Shown here in pieces: positions 1 to 9,927 of a DNA stretch of 32,219 nt. Under the pieces are notes generated by a model, which had not been told where the DNA came from, ran no database searches, and worked only from the letters and a program-made list of their open reading frames with translations. This DNA is from Rhodobacterales bacterium. GTDB lineage: Bacteria > Pseudomonadota > Alphaproteobacteria > Rhodobacterales > Rhodobacteraceae. Where the stretch lies: contig JAPLPF010000138.1 in assembly GCA_026400325.1 (NCBI GenBank), positions 1 to 32,219 on the forward strand, given 5' to 3'. The position numbers and the translations under genes are program-made. The stretch's first letter is position 1. Each line of letters opens with the position of its first letter.

Positions 1-2
1 CC

Positions 3-674
3 CGGGATGAGGCAGAGGCTGCCTTCGGCGCCCTGTTCGAATGCCAGGGCACACCGGCGCAGATGGGTGGATTTCTCATGGCCCTGCGCACCCGGGGCGA
101 GACGGTGGACGAATACACCGCTGCCGCCACTGTCATGCGATTGAAGTGCAACCCGGTGCGCGCCGAACTGGGCACGCGGACGATCTTCAACATCCTTGGC
201 CCGCTGACCAATCCCGCCGGGGTAAAGCGCCAGTTGACCGGGGCGTTCTCGGCGGCGCTGATCCGGCCGATGGCCGAAACCCTGCTGGCCCTGGGCACGC
301 AAAAGGCCTGGCTGGTCCATGGTTCGGACGGCACGGACGAAATCTCGATCTGCGGGGCGACCAGCGTTTCGGCGGTGGAAAACGGGGAGGTCCGCGACTT
401 CACGGTCCACCCCGAGGATGCGGGTCTGGCCCCCCACCCGTTCGAGGCGATCCTTGGCGGAACCCCGGCCGAAAATGCCGCTGCCTTTCGGGCTTTGCTG
501 GACGGCGCGCTTGGGGCCTACCGCGATGCCGTTCTGTTGAATGCCGCGGCAGCGCTTGTGGTGGCCGATCGGGTCGGCACATTGACTGACGGTGTGGCCC
601 TTGCCCGCGAAGCCATCGATTCTGGCGCCGCCCGCGCCAAGGTTCAGGCGCTTGCGCGCCTGACCAACGCTTGA
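3..674 (+). pseudogene. trpD: anthranilate phosphoribosyltransferase, 5'-truncated by window edge and carrying an apparent in-frame internal deletion
   Basis: Frame 3 reads [80 protein letters not shown]...; TrpD flanking motifs are present but the GTGGD and KHGNR blocks are absent; followed by trpC. Confidence 0.85.
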
Positions 675-687
675 GGGGAGGGGCCAG

Positions 688-1500
688 ATGAGCACGATCC
701 TGGACCGCATCAAGGCCTACAAGCTGGAGGAAGTGGCGGCGCTGAAAGCCGGCACATCGCTTGCGGATCTTGACGCCGCTGCCCGCGCCGCGACACCGCC
801 GCGCGGCTTTGCCCGCGCCTTGCGTGATGCGGTAGCGACCGGCTACGGCCTGATCGCCGAAATCAAGAAAGCCAGCCCGTCCAAGGGGTTGATCCGGGCC
901 GACTTTGATCCTCCGGCGCTGGCCCAGGCCTATCAGGCGGGGGGGGCAACTTGCCTTTCGATCCTGACCGACGGGCCAAGCTTTCAGGGTGCCGATGCAT
1001 TTCTGGTTGCCGCCCATGCCGCCGTGACCCTGCCCTGCCTGCGCAAGGATTTTGTCCATGACCCGATCCAGGTGGTCCAGTCCCGGGCCCTGAACGCGGA
1101 TTGCGTGCTTCTGATCATGGCCTCGCTGGACGACATCGAAGCGGCCGAGCTTGAGGCCACGGCCATGGGTCTGGGCATGGATGTCCTGATCGAAGTGCAT
1201 GACGAGGCGGAACTGGAACGCGCCGCGCGGCTGAAATCCCCGCTGATCGGCATCAACAACCGCAATCTGCACAGCTTCGAGGTGACACTCGACACCACCC
1301 GCCGCCTTGCCCGCAGGGTTCCCGAGGATCGGATGATCGTGGCCGAAAGCGGGCTTTACACGCCCGCCGATCTTGCCGACCTGGCCCAGTACGGTGCCCG
1401 ATGCTTCCTGATCGGCGAAAGCCTGATGCGGCAGGCCGATGTTGCCGCCGCCACGCGAGCGATCCTTGCCCGCCCGCTGACCGCGCAGGGCGGGCTATGA
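688..1500 (+). CDS. trpC: indole-3-glycerol phosphate synthase
   Basis: 270 aa; [59 protein letters not shown] motifs. Confidence 0.97.
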   Translation: MSTILDRIKAYKLEEVAALKAGTSLADLDAAARAATPPRGFARALRDAVATGYGLIAEIKKASPSKGLIRADFDPPALAQAYQAGGATCLSILTDGPSFQGADAFLVAAHAAVTLPCLRKDFVHDPIQVVQSRALNADCVLLIMASLDDIEAAELEATAMGLGMDVLIEVHDEAELERAARLKSPLIGINNRNLHSFEVTLDTTRRLARRVPEDRMIVAESGLYTPADLADLAQYGARCFLIGESLMRQADVAAATRAILARPLTAQGGL

Positions 1501-1985
1501 CCAGGGATGGGACGGGTCTTTCCCATTTCGATGACCGGGGGCAGGCCCATATGGTCGATGTCTCGGGCAAGCCTGTCACCGACCGTGTGGCCGTGGCCGT
1601 GGGCGCGGTGCGCATGACGGCGCAAACGCTGTCCCTGATCATGGAAGGCCGGGCGAAAAAGGGCGACGTGTTGTCGGTCGCGCGACTGGCCGGGATCATG
1701 GCGGCCAAGAAGACCGCCGACCTCATTCCGCTGTGTCACCCCTTGCCGATCACGAAGGTTGCGCTTGACCTGACCGCCGACCCCGCCTTGCCCGGCGTGC
1801 GGATCGAGGCGACTGTCAAGACCAGCGGCCAGACCGGCGTCGAGATGGAGGCGTTGACGGCAGTGTCGGTCGCGGCGCTGACCGTCTTTGACATGGTCAA
1901 GGCGGTAGAGAAGTCCATGGTCATCGAAGGCATTCGGGTGATCCTGAAAGATGGCGGAAAATCCGGTCGTTACGAGGCACTTTGA
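1497..1985 (+). CDS. moaC: cyclic pyranopterin monophosphate synthase
   Basis: [27 protein letters not shown]..., [49 protein letters not shown] overlap with trpC stop. Confidence 0.97.
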   Translation: MTRDGTGLSHFDDRGQAHMVDVSGKPVTDRVAVAVGAVRMTAQTLSLIMEGRAKKGDVLSVARLAGIMAAKKTADLIPLCHPLPITKVALDLTADPALPGVRIEATVKTSGQTGVEMEALTAVSVAALTVFDMVKAVEKSMVIEGIRVILKDGGKSGRYEAL

Positions 1986-3154
1986 TGATTTCGGTTGAAG
2001 AGGCGCTGCAGCACTGCCTGTCCCTTGCGGCACCGCTTTCGTCTGAAAGAATCCCGCTTGCGCAGGCACATGGTCGCTGGATGTGCACGCCGGCGGTGGC
2101 CACCCGCGACCAGCCACCTTTTGTGGCGTCGGCGATGGATGGCTATGCTGTCCGGGGTGATCCCGGCCCGGGCGACAGCCTTGCCGTGGTTGGCGAGGCG
2201 GGTGCAGGGCATGCCTTTGCAGGACATATCGGCCCCGGTCAGGCCGTGCGCATCTTTACCGGCGCCCCGGTGCCGGAAGGTGCCACGCGCGTCATCATTC
2301 AAGAGGACGTGACCCGCGAGGGTGATCGCATAACGGTCAAGCCCGGGGCTGATGCGGGCCCCCATATCCGCCCCCAGGGCCAGGACTTCCACGTCGGGGA
2401 CAGCTTATCTGCGCGCAGGCTTCGGGCCAATGATCTGGCGCTTCTGGCCGCAATGAACCTTGGCCTGGTCACCGTGACCCGCCGTCCGGTCGTGGCCCTG
2501 ATCGCCACCGGGGACGAGCTGGTGATGCCGGGCGAAGACCCCCGCCCCGACCAGATCATTGCCTCGAACAGCTTTGCCCTGAAGGCCCTGATCGAGGCCG
2601 AGGGTGGCATCGCGCGCCTTTTGCCCATCGCCCGCGACAGCGAGGCAGAGTTGGCCTTCGTGCTTGACCTTGCCGGGGATGCCGATCTGATCGTGACCAT
2701 CGGTGGCGCATCGGTCGGGGACCATGATCTTGTGGCCCGGGTGGCAGGGCTGGAGCAGGCCTTCTGGAAAATCGCGATGCGGCCGGGAAAGCCCCTCATG
2801 GCCGGCCGTTTCAAAGGCACGCCGATGCTGGGCCTGCCGGGAAATCCGGTTTCGGCCATCGTCTGCGGCCATCTTTTCCTTTTGCCGATGGTTCGGGCCA
2901 TGCTGGGCGACCCCACCCCCGCCCCGCAACCCCGGTTGGCGCAGCTTGCCGTCGACCTTCCCGCCAACGGTCCACGCGCCCATTACATGCGCGCGCGTCT
3001 GGTCCCCGGCTCGGGCCTGCCCGGGATCAGCCCTTTCGAGCGGCAGGATTCAGCTTTGCTGTCGATTCTGGGCCAGGCCGACGCGCTGTTGATCCGGCCC
3101 CGGGCCGACGGCCCGCGTGGCGCGGGTGACACGGTCGCCTATCTGCCGCTTTGA
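1985..3154 (+). CDS. moeA: molybdopterin molybdenumtransferase
   Basis: ISVEEALQHCL..., AMDGYAVRG, IIQEDVTREGDRI, ATGDELVMPGE, TIGGASVGDHD, MRPGKPLMAGRFKGTPMLGLPGNPVSA; TGATG overlap with moaC stop. Confidence 0.96.
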   Translation: MISVEEALQHCLSLAAPLSSERIPLAQAHGRWMCTPAVATRDQPPFVASAMDGYAVRGDPGPGDSLAVVGEAGAGHAFAGHIGPGQAVRIFTGAPVPEGATRVIIQEDVTREGDRITVKPGADAGPHIRPQGQDFHVGDSLSARRLRANDLALLAAMNLGLVTVTRRPVVALIATGDELVMPGEDPRPDQIIASNSFALKALIEAEGGIARLLPIARDSEAELAFVLDLAGDADLIVTIGGASVGDHDLVARVAGLEQAFWKIAMRPGKPLMAGRFKGTPMLGLPGNPVSAIVCGHLFLLPMVRAMLGDPTPAPQPRLAQLAVDLPANGPRAHYMRARLVPGSGLPGISPFERQDSALLSILGQADALLIRPRADGPRGAGDTVAYLPL

Positions 3155-3171
3155 CCGGGCCAGAAAGATTC

Positions 3172-3200
3172 TTGACACAAACCGGGAACACGGGCAGAAC
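3172..3200 (+). promoter_or_regulatory. lexA promoter region with SOS box GAAC-N7-GAAC (3186-3200) and TTGACA -35-like hexamer (3172-3177)
   Basis: ttgacacaaaccggGAACacgggcaGAAC lies 32 bp upstream of the lexA start; matches the alphaproteobacterial LexA consensus GTTC/GAAC-N7 direct repeat. Confidence 0.8.
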
Positions 3201-3232
3201 ATTGTGTTAACTCACAGTGGAGATTTTCCCCA

Positions 3233-3919
3233 ATGCTGACCCGCAAGCAGTTGGAACTTCTGGACTTCATCAAGACGCGGATGGACCGTGACGGGGTGCC
3301 GCCGTCCTTTGACGAAATGAAGGATGCGCTGGACCTGCGGTCCAAGTCCGGCATCCACCGACTGATCACCGCGCTGGAGGAGAGGGGCTTCATCCGCCGT
3401 CTGGCCCACCGCGCCCGCGCCCTTGAAATCATCAAGCTGCCCGAAGCGATGGAGCGGCCCGGGTTTTCGCCCAGGGTCATTGCGGGCGACCGGACCGACC
3501 CGCCGCGCGGCGCGATGCCGGTATCAACCGTCCATGCGATGGAACTGCCGGTCATGGGCCGCATCGCCGCCGGTGTCCCGATCGAGGCGATCTCGGAAGT
3601 GTCTCATCATGTGGCCGTGCCGGGCTCGATGCTTTCCGGATCGGGCCAGCACTATGCGCTTGAGGTAAAGGGCGATTCCATGATCGAGGCCGGGATCAAC
3701 GATGGCGACATCGTGGTGATCCGCGAACAGTCGACGGCGGAAAACGGTGATATCGTCGTGGCGCTTGTCGAAGACCACGAGGCGACGCTGAAGCGTTTTC
3801 GTCGCCGTGGCAGCATGATCGCGCTGGAGGCTGCCAACCCGGCCTATGAGACACGGGTTTTCCCCGACCATCTGGTCAAGGTCCAGGGTCGGCTTGTCGG
3901 GCTGATCCGCAGCTACTGA
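3233..3919 (+). CDS. lexA: SOS repressor LexA
   Basis: [38 protein letters not shown] cleavage site in [29 protein letters not shown]. Confidence 0.97.
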   Translation: MLTRKQLELLDFIKTRMDRDGVPPSFDEMKDALDLRSKSGIHRLITALEERGFIRRLAHRARALEIIKLPEAMERPGFSPRVIAGDRTDPPRGAMPVSTVHAMELPVMGRIAAGVPIEAISEVSHHVAVPGSMLSGSGQHYALEVKGDSMIEAGINDGDIVVIREQSTAENGDIVVALVEDHEATLKRFRRRGSMIALEAANPAYETRVFPDHLVKVQGRLVGLIRSY

Positions 3920-6039
3920 CCCGGCAGCGGCATCGCAAGGGCAGCGCCCAGGCTTCCAAGGGCGGCCTGGTCTACCGTGCCCGCCCGGGGGGACCATAGC
4001 CGCCTTCCGGTGTTGGTCGGCTCGATCCGCAAGCCTCGTCCGTCCTGCCAGACCGCAAGCGGCCCGGTCAATCGCAGGTCATCGCTGTCGATCAAGGCGC
4101 AGCCATCGGGCACTGGCCCGGGGGCGTCGGCAAGGATCACCAGCGAGGCCCCCGCGCAGGCCCCGGTAAGCTTTCCGGCCGCTGCCTTTCCCGTCAGGAC
4201 CACCGCCTTTCACCCTGCGATGTCGAACCAACGCTCACCCTTTGGCCCGGTGAACCCGATACGCGCCGACGCCTCCTTTTGCTCGGCCAGATCGCCATCA
4301 TTCTCCAGCCAGCCCCTTGCGGCAAATCCCCCGCCACTGGGCGCCGACAGAACCCGGCCTTCCGGCCCGTCAAGCCCGACAAGCTTGCCATCGCCCGAGA
4401 TCAGAAGCATCGGCCGCTCTGCCATTCCCCACATGAGGAAAGCCACCACAACGGGCAACAGACCCACGATACGCACCTGCCCGCGCCAAAGGATTGCCCA
4501 GATCGTTCCCAGTGTGAAGAGAGGCAGCACCCAGGGCCCCGGCTCGGGGATCGGGGTCACGGCCCCCTCCAGCCCGGCAATCCAGTGGGCGACAAAAAGG
4601 ATCCATCGCGCCCCCTGCTCCATCACCCACAACGGCAGCCCCGCCAGCCCGATCGGCGCCAGAAGGGCCGCAACCGCCCCCGCAGGCATGATCACGGCCC
4701 CCATGACCGACACGGTCAGGATGTTCGCCAGCAGGCCGTAGTCGGTAAAGCGGTTGAAATGCGCGGCGGCATAAGGTGCAGTGGCAAAACCACCGATCAC
4801 CGAGCTTAGCACCAACGTGAAGACCGGCATCATCCAGCGGGGCATTCGCTCGCGGTAGATGCTGCTGTCCAGCGCCGCGAAACCGACGATCAGTGCCACC
4901 GTGGCGGCAAAGGACATCTGAAAGCCGGGCTGCGTCAGGCTTTCCGGCTTGGTCAGAAGGAGGAGTGCCCCAGCCACCGCGACCGACCGCAGCGTCAGCG
5001 CCCTGCGGTCAAGAAGCACCGCGCCCAGAAAGACGGCAATCATGATGAATGCCCGCTCGGTCGCGACATTGGCCCCCGACAGAAGCAGGTAGAACAGCGC
5101 AACGCCAAGGCTGACCACCGCCGCGACCTTCTTGGTGTTGATCCGCAGCGCAACCGGCGGGACCAGCGCCAGCCCATAGCGCACAAGGGCAAAGACGAAG
5201 GCGGTCAGGAAGGCCATGTTCATTCCCGAAATCGCCAGAAGATGCGCAAGCGAGCTGTCGCGCAGCGCCTGCACCGTGTCCTGGGTGATGGCAGATCGGT
5301 CACCGGTCATCGCACCGGCGGCGAAGGCCCCGGCCTGGCCCTCCATATGCGCCAGCATGCCCTTGGTCAGGTAGCTGCGCAGCCGGTCGATCAACAGCGC
5401 GCCCTCTTTCGGTTCTTCCAGCAGAAGGACCGGGGTCCGGGTATAGCCGACCGCGCCCAACTGATCGAAGAACGCCATGCGTCGAAAGTCAAAGCCCCCC
5501 GGCTCCACCGGGCCGTCGGGCGGGGCCAGACTTGCCGTCAGGATCACCACCTGGCCCGGCCGGGGGTCAAGCCAGGGCTGATCCGCCTGCAGCGACACCC
5601 GGACCCGGACGGGGGTGCGGTCAGGTGCAACTTCGCGCAAGGTAACCCGGTCAAGTGTCAATCGCAGCGCATCGGACTGTGACCGGTCGATCTGGACGAT
5701 CCGCCCTTCCACCGGGCCATAATACCGAAAGCTCAGGATCGGTTCGGCCACCGAATGTGCCCTGATCCCGGCTGCCAACCACCCGGCCGCCACGGCGGCA
5801 ATAGCCACTGCCAGCGGTCGTCCAAGCCCGGGCCCGAATCCGGCCAGGGCAAGACCGGCGACAAGAACCAGTGCGGCCAGCCCATAGCTGCCCACCCCCG
5901 GTTCGGTCGGCACCGCGAACCAGGCCCCGACGCCGCAGCCGATCAGCACAGCAATCCAGGGAAACAGTGTTCCCCGTGCCGCCTGCAGGCCGTCCAGCGG
6001 CCCAAGGATCAGCCGACCCAGCCCCACCTTGTCACCCAC
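3913..6039 (-). pseudogene. comEC: ComEC/Rec2-family competence membrane protein interrupted by an in-frame TGA at 4212-4210
   Basis: ORF 4210..6039 has multiple TM segments and HLLAISGMNMAFLTAFVFALVRY (ComEC motif); same-frame continuation 3913..4203 (KAVVLTGKAAAGKL...) runs to the lexA 3' end. Confidence 0.8.
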
Positions 6040-6088
6040 CCCGCGATTGCCTAAGACGCCTGAGAGCCTAGCGTCCGCATGGTTTCCG

Positions 6089-6121
6089 AAAGGTTAACCA
6101 AAAGGCCAACAGAAGGTTAAC
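6089..6121. promoter_or_regulatory. comEC/gltX divergent intergenic region with two AAGGTTAAC repeats
   Basis: AAGGTTAAC at 6090-6098 and 6113-6121, the second just upstream of the gltX start. Confidence 0.35.
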
Positions 6122-6128
6122 GTCCGTC

Positions 6129-7544
6129 ATGTCACACAGTCCCGGGCCTCCCGTCGTCACACGCTTTGCGCCCTCGCCCACCGGGTATCTGCATATCGGC
6201 GGTGGCAGGACCGCGCTTTTCAACTGGCTTTACGCCCGGGGGCGTGGGGGCAAGTTTCTGCTTCGGATCGAAGACACCGACCGCGAGCGGTCAACCCCCG
6301 AGGCGACGGCAGCCATCCTGCGCGGCCTGACCTGGCTGGGCCTTGACTGGGATGGCGAGGTGGTCAGCCAGTTCGAGCGGCGCGACCGCCACGCTGAGGT
6401 AGCGCATGAGATGCTGGCGCGAGGGACAGCTTACAAGTGCTTTTCCACTGCGGAAGAAATTGCTGCCTACCGCGCTGCGAAAGAGGCAAAGGGCGCCAGC
6501 TATGCGGTCTTCGTCTCGCCCTGGCGCGACGCCGATCCGGCCACTTTCCCGAAGGCACCTTACGCAATCCGCATGAAGGCCCCGCGCACCGGCGAAACGG
6601 TGATCGAGGACGAAGTGCAGGGTCGGGTTGTGATCCAGAACGCAACTCTGGACGACATGATCGTCCTGCGGTCAGACGGCACACCCGTCTACATGCTGGC
6701 GGTGGTGGTGGACGACCACGACATGGGTGTGAGCCATGTCATCCGCGGTGATGACCACCTGAACAACGCCGCGCGCCAGCAGATGGTCTATGACGCGATG
6801 GGCTGGACGGTGCCGGTCTGGGCCCATATCCCGCTGATCCACGGGCCGGACGGCAAGAAACTGTCGAAACGCCACGGGGCGACGGGGGTCGAGGACTATC
6901 AGGCGATGGGCTACCCGGCGGCGGGGATGCGCAACTACCTCACGCGGCTTGGCTGGGCGCATGGCGACGCGGAGATATTCACCAGCGCCGAGGCGATGCA
7001 GATGTTCGACCTTTCGGGAATCGGACGCGCTCCGGCGCGGCTGGACTTCAAGAAGCTGGAAAACACCTGCGGCCACCACATGGCGATGGCCGAGGATGCT
7101 GCACTGCTGCATGAACTTGAGGCATACATGATCGCGGTGGATCGCCCGGCCCTGACTGAACCCCAGCGCGGGCTGATGCTGGCAGCGCTGCCCTTCCTGA
7201 AGAAATCCGCAAAGACATTCCCGGAACTTCTTGATAAAGCAGACTTCCTTCTGATTTCGCGTCCGGTTGTCCCTGACGAGAAGGCCGCCCAGGCCCTTGA
7301 TCCGGTATCCCGTGGTATACTGAAATCATTGACGCCGCAGCTGCAAAGTGCTAACTGGACCAAAGAGGCTCTGGAGCCCATCCTGACCGAAGTCGCGGCT
7401 GCAAACGGCATTGGCTTCGGCAAACTTGCCGCCCCGCTTCGGGCGGCGATCGCGGGCAAAAGTGTCACACCAAGCGTCTATGATATGATGCTGGTCATCG
7501 GTCAGGACGAATCCATTGCGAGGCTGAAGGACGCGTCATCGTGA
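6129..7544 (+). CDS. gltX: glutamyl-tRNA synthetase
   Basis: [51 protein letters not shown] (KMSKS-like) motifs. Confidence 0.97.
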   Translation: MSHSPGPPVVTRFAPSPTGYLHIGGGRTALFNWLYARGRGGKFLLRIEDTDRERSTPEATAAILRGLTWLGLDWDGEVVSQFERRDRHAEVAHEMLARGTAYKCFSTAEEIAAYRAAKEAKGASYAVFVSPWRDADPATFPKAPYAIRMKAPRTGETVIEDEVQGRVVIQNATLDDMIVLRSDGTPVYMLAVVVDDHDMGVSHVIRGDDHLNNAARQQMVYDAMGWTVPVWAHIPLIHGPDGKKLSKRHGATGVEDYQAMGYPAAGMRNYLTRLGWAHGDAEIFTSAEAMQMFDLSGIGRAPARLDFKKLENTCGHHMAMAEDAALLHELEAYMIAVDRPALTEPQRGLMLAALPFLKKSAKTFPELLDKADFLLISRPVVPDEKAAQALDPVSRGILKSLTPQLQSANWTKEALEPILTEVAAANGIGFGKLAAPLRAAIAGKSVTPSVYDMMLVIGQDESIARLKDASS

Positions 7545-7567
7545 CCAGCGCCCCCCGGTCTTGAAGC

Positions 7568-7586
7568 TGCACCAAGGCTTGGTGCA
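7568..7586 (+). promoter_or_regulatory. hairpin between gltX and gltA
   Basis: TGCACCAA-GGC-TTGGTGCA, perfect 8-bp stem, no following T tract. Confidence 0.5.
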
Positions 7587-7641
7587 GGATAGCCACGGGG
7601 TGCCCTCTGCCAGGGGTGTTGCCCGCCACACCGGGGAAGAG

Positions 7642-8934
7642 ATGATGTCGGACAAAGTCGCGAAGCTGAGCCTGGACGGAAAGACTTACGATCTTCCCGT
7701 GCACAAACCCACCCTTGGCCCCGATGTTCTTGACATCCGCAAGCTGTACGGTGAGGCGGACGTCTTCACCTACGACCCGGGCTTCACCTCGACCGCCGCC
7801 TGCGAAAGTGCCATCACCTATATCGACGGCGACAAGGGCGAGCTTCTGTATCGTGGCTATCCGATCGAGCAGCTGGCCGAGAAATCCACTCATCTTGAGG
7901 TGTGCTACCTGCTGCTTTACGGTGAGTTGCCGAACGCGGACCAGCTGGCCGATTTCATTCACCGCGTGACCAACCACACGATGGTACATGAGCAGATGCA
8001 CTATTTCTTCCGCGGCTTCCGGCGGGACGCGCATCCGATGGCCACGATGGTGGGCGTGGTCGGCGCGATGGCAGCGTTCTATCACGATTCCACCGATATC
8101 ACCGACCCCTGGCAGCGCGAGGTTGCGGCGATCCGGATGATCGCCAAGCTGCCGACGATTGCCGCGATGGCCTACAAGTATTCGGTCGGACAACCCTTCG
8201 TCTATCCGAAGAACGCGCACAGCTATGCCGGCAACTTCCTGCACATGTGCTTTGCCGTCCCGGCCGAGGAGTATGTCGTCAATCCGGTCCTCGAAAAGGC
8301 GATGGACCGGATCATGATGCTGCATGCCGACCATGAGCAGAACGCCTCGACCTCGACCGTGCGTCTGGCAGGCTCGTCCGGGGCGAACCCATTCGCCTGC
8401 ATCGCGGCCGGCATCGCCTGCCTTTGGGGGCCGGCGCATGGCGGGGCGAACCAGGCGGCGCTGGAGCAGTTGCGTCAGATCGGGACGGTCGACCGTATTC
8501 CCGAATTCATCAAGCAGGCCAAGGACAAGACCAGCGGCATCAAGCTGATGGGCTTTGGCCACCGGGTCTACAAGAACTTTGACCCGCGCGCCAAGGTGAT
8601 GAAGGAAAGCTGCGACGAGGTGCTGGATCTTCTGGGTGTCCACAACAACCCGCTCCTCCAAGTCGCCAAGGAACTTGAACGCATCGCGCTGCAGGATGAT
8701 TACTTCATATCGAAGAAGCTCTATCCCAATGTGGATTTCTACTCCGGTATCATCCTTGAGGCGATGGGCTTCCCGACCGCGATGTTCACCCCGATCTTCG
8801 CGATCAGCCGCACGGTGGGCTGGATCAGCCAATGGCGGGAAATGATCGCCGACCCGACCCAGAAGATCGGGCGCCCGCGGCAACTGTACATCGGGCCAAC
8901 TCAGCGTGACTATGTGGACCTGCGCCACCGGTAA
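7642..8934 (+). CDS. gltA: citrate synthase
   Basis: [94 protein letters not shown] before ATGATGTCG. Confidence 0.97.
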   Translation: MMSDKVAKLSLDGKTYDLPVHKPTLGPDVLDIRKLYGEADVFTYDPGFTSTAACESAITYIDGDKGELLYRGYPIEQLAEKSTHLEVCYLLLYGELPNADQLADFIHRVTNHTMVHEQMHYFFRGFRRDAHPMATMVGVVGAMAAFYHDSTDITDPWQREVAAIRMIAKLPTIAAMAYKYSVGQPFVYPKNAHSYAGNFLHMCFAVPAEEYVVNPVLEKAMDRIMMLHADHEQNASTSTVRLAGSSGANPFACIAAGIACLWGPAHGGANQAALEQLRQIGTVDRIPEFIKQAKDKTSGIKLMGFGHRVYKNFDPRAKVMKESCDEVLDLLGVHNNPLLQVAKELERIALQDDYFISKKLYPNVDFYSGIILEAMGFPTAMFTPIFAISRTVGWISQWREMIADPTQKIGRPRQLYIGPTQRDYVDLRHR

Positions 8935-8939
8935 AGGAC

Positions 8940-8963
8940 AGGGTGGGCAGTATTGCCCGCCCT
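8940..8963. terminator. terminator-like hairpin between convergent gltA and amidase gene
   Basis: AGGGTGGGCA-GTAT-TGCCCGCCCT, 10-bp stem with one G-T. Confidence 0.6.
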
Positions 8964-9831
8964 ATCGTCCATCCAGCGTACCGACCGAGGCGTAAAGATC
9001 CACCCTGCGGTCGCGGAACAAACCCCAGCTGGCCCGCAGGGCGGCAATCGCCTCAAGGTCAAAGCGGTGGATCAGCACCTCTTCGGCCGCGCGCCCGGCC
9101 TTCGCCATCAGTTGCCCGGTATGGTCGGCAATGAAGCTTGAACCGTAAAACGTGACTTCGCGTCCTTCCGGGGCCGTTTCGGTCCCGATCCGGTTCGAGG
9201 CGATGACGGGCAGTATGTTCGCTGCCGCATGTCCACGCATCACCATTTCCCAATGCGGCTGGCTGTCATATCCCGGTGCGGGCGGCTCGGATCCGATGGC
9301 TGTGGGATAAAGCAGCACCTCTGCCCCCAGAAGGGCCATGGCCCGGGCGCATTCCGGGAACCACTGGTCCCAGCAGATGCCCACACCGATGCGACCAAAG
9401 GCGGTATCCCAGACCTTGAATCCGGTATCGCCGGGCGAGAAATAGTATTTCTCCTCATACCCCGGCCCTTGCGGGATGTGGCTCTTGCGATAGACCCCAA
9501 GAACGCGCCCGTCGGCATCGACCATTGCGACCGAGTTGAAGAAGGCCGGCCCGGCCCGTTCGAAAAAGCTGATGGGCAGGACGACGCCCAGCTCCTTCGC
9601 CAGGGCGGCAAAGCGCGCGATCAATGGGTGGCCCTTGGCGGACATGGCCAGATCGAAATAGCGCGGATGCTGTTCGATGCAGAAATAGGGCGTTGCAAAC
9701 AGTTCCTGGACAAGCACCACATTGGCCCCCTGCGCAGCGGCCCGGCGCACCAGTGCCTCGGCGCTATCGGCGTTGGCAGGCAGGTCCCAGCTGCAGGCGA
9801 ATTGGGTGGCGGCGACGGTGATCTGGCGCAT
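8962..9831 (-). CDS. aguB: carbon-nitrogen hydrolase, N-carbamoylputrescine amidase-like
   Basis: MRQITVAATQFACSWD..., ELFATPYFCIEQ, YRKSHIPQGPGYEEKYYFSPGDTGFKVWDT, GICWDQWFPECARAMALLGAE. Confidence 0.85.
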   Translation of the reverse strand: MRQITVAATQFACSWDLPANADSAEALVRRAAAQGANVVLVQELFATPYFCIEQHPRYFDLAMSAKGHPLIARFAALAKELGVVLPISFFERAGPAFFNSVAMVDADGRVLGVYRKSHIPQGPGYEEKYYFSPGDTGFKVWDTAFGRIGVGICWDQWFPECARAMALLGAEVLLYPTAIGSEPPAPGYDSQPHWEMVMRGHAAANILPVIASNRIGTETAPEGREVTFYGSSFIADHTGQLMAKAGRAAEEVLIHRFDLEAIAALRASWGLFRDRRVDLYASVGTLDGR

Positions 9832-9927
9832 GAACTGTCCAATACTGTTAGCGGGGATTTTGCACACCCGCCCCCCCCGCAGAGTATTTGCAAAAGAGCA
9901 AAGCTCAAGTGCAGCGTGCAGCGCCGG

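Noticed and set aside
4204-4215. UGA recoding (Trp or Sec) in comEC
   Set aside because: TGA is used as a normal stop by trpD, trpC, moaC and others in the window; no SECIS-like structure was evident.
7495-8928. 477-aa minus-strand ORF
   Set aside because: Antisense to gltA; low-complexity composition with no recognisable domain.
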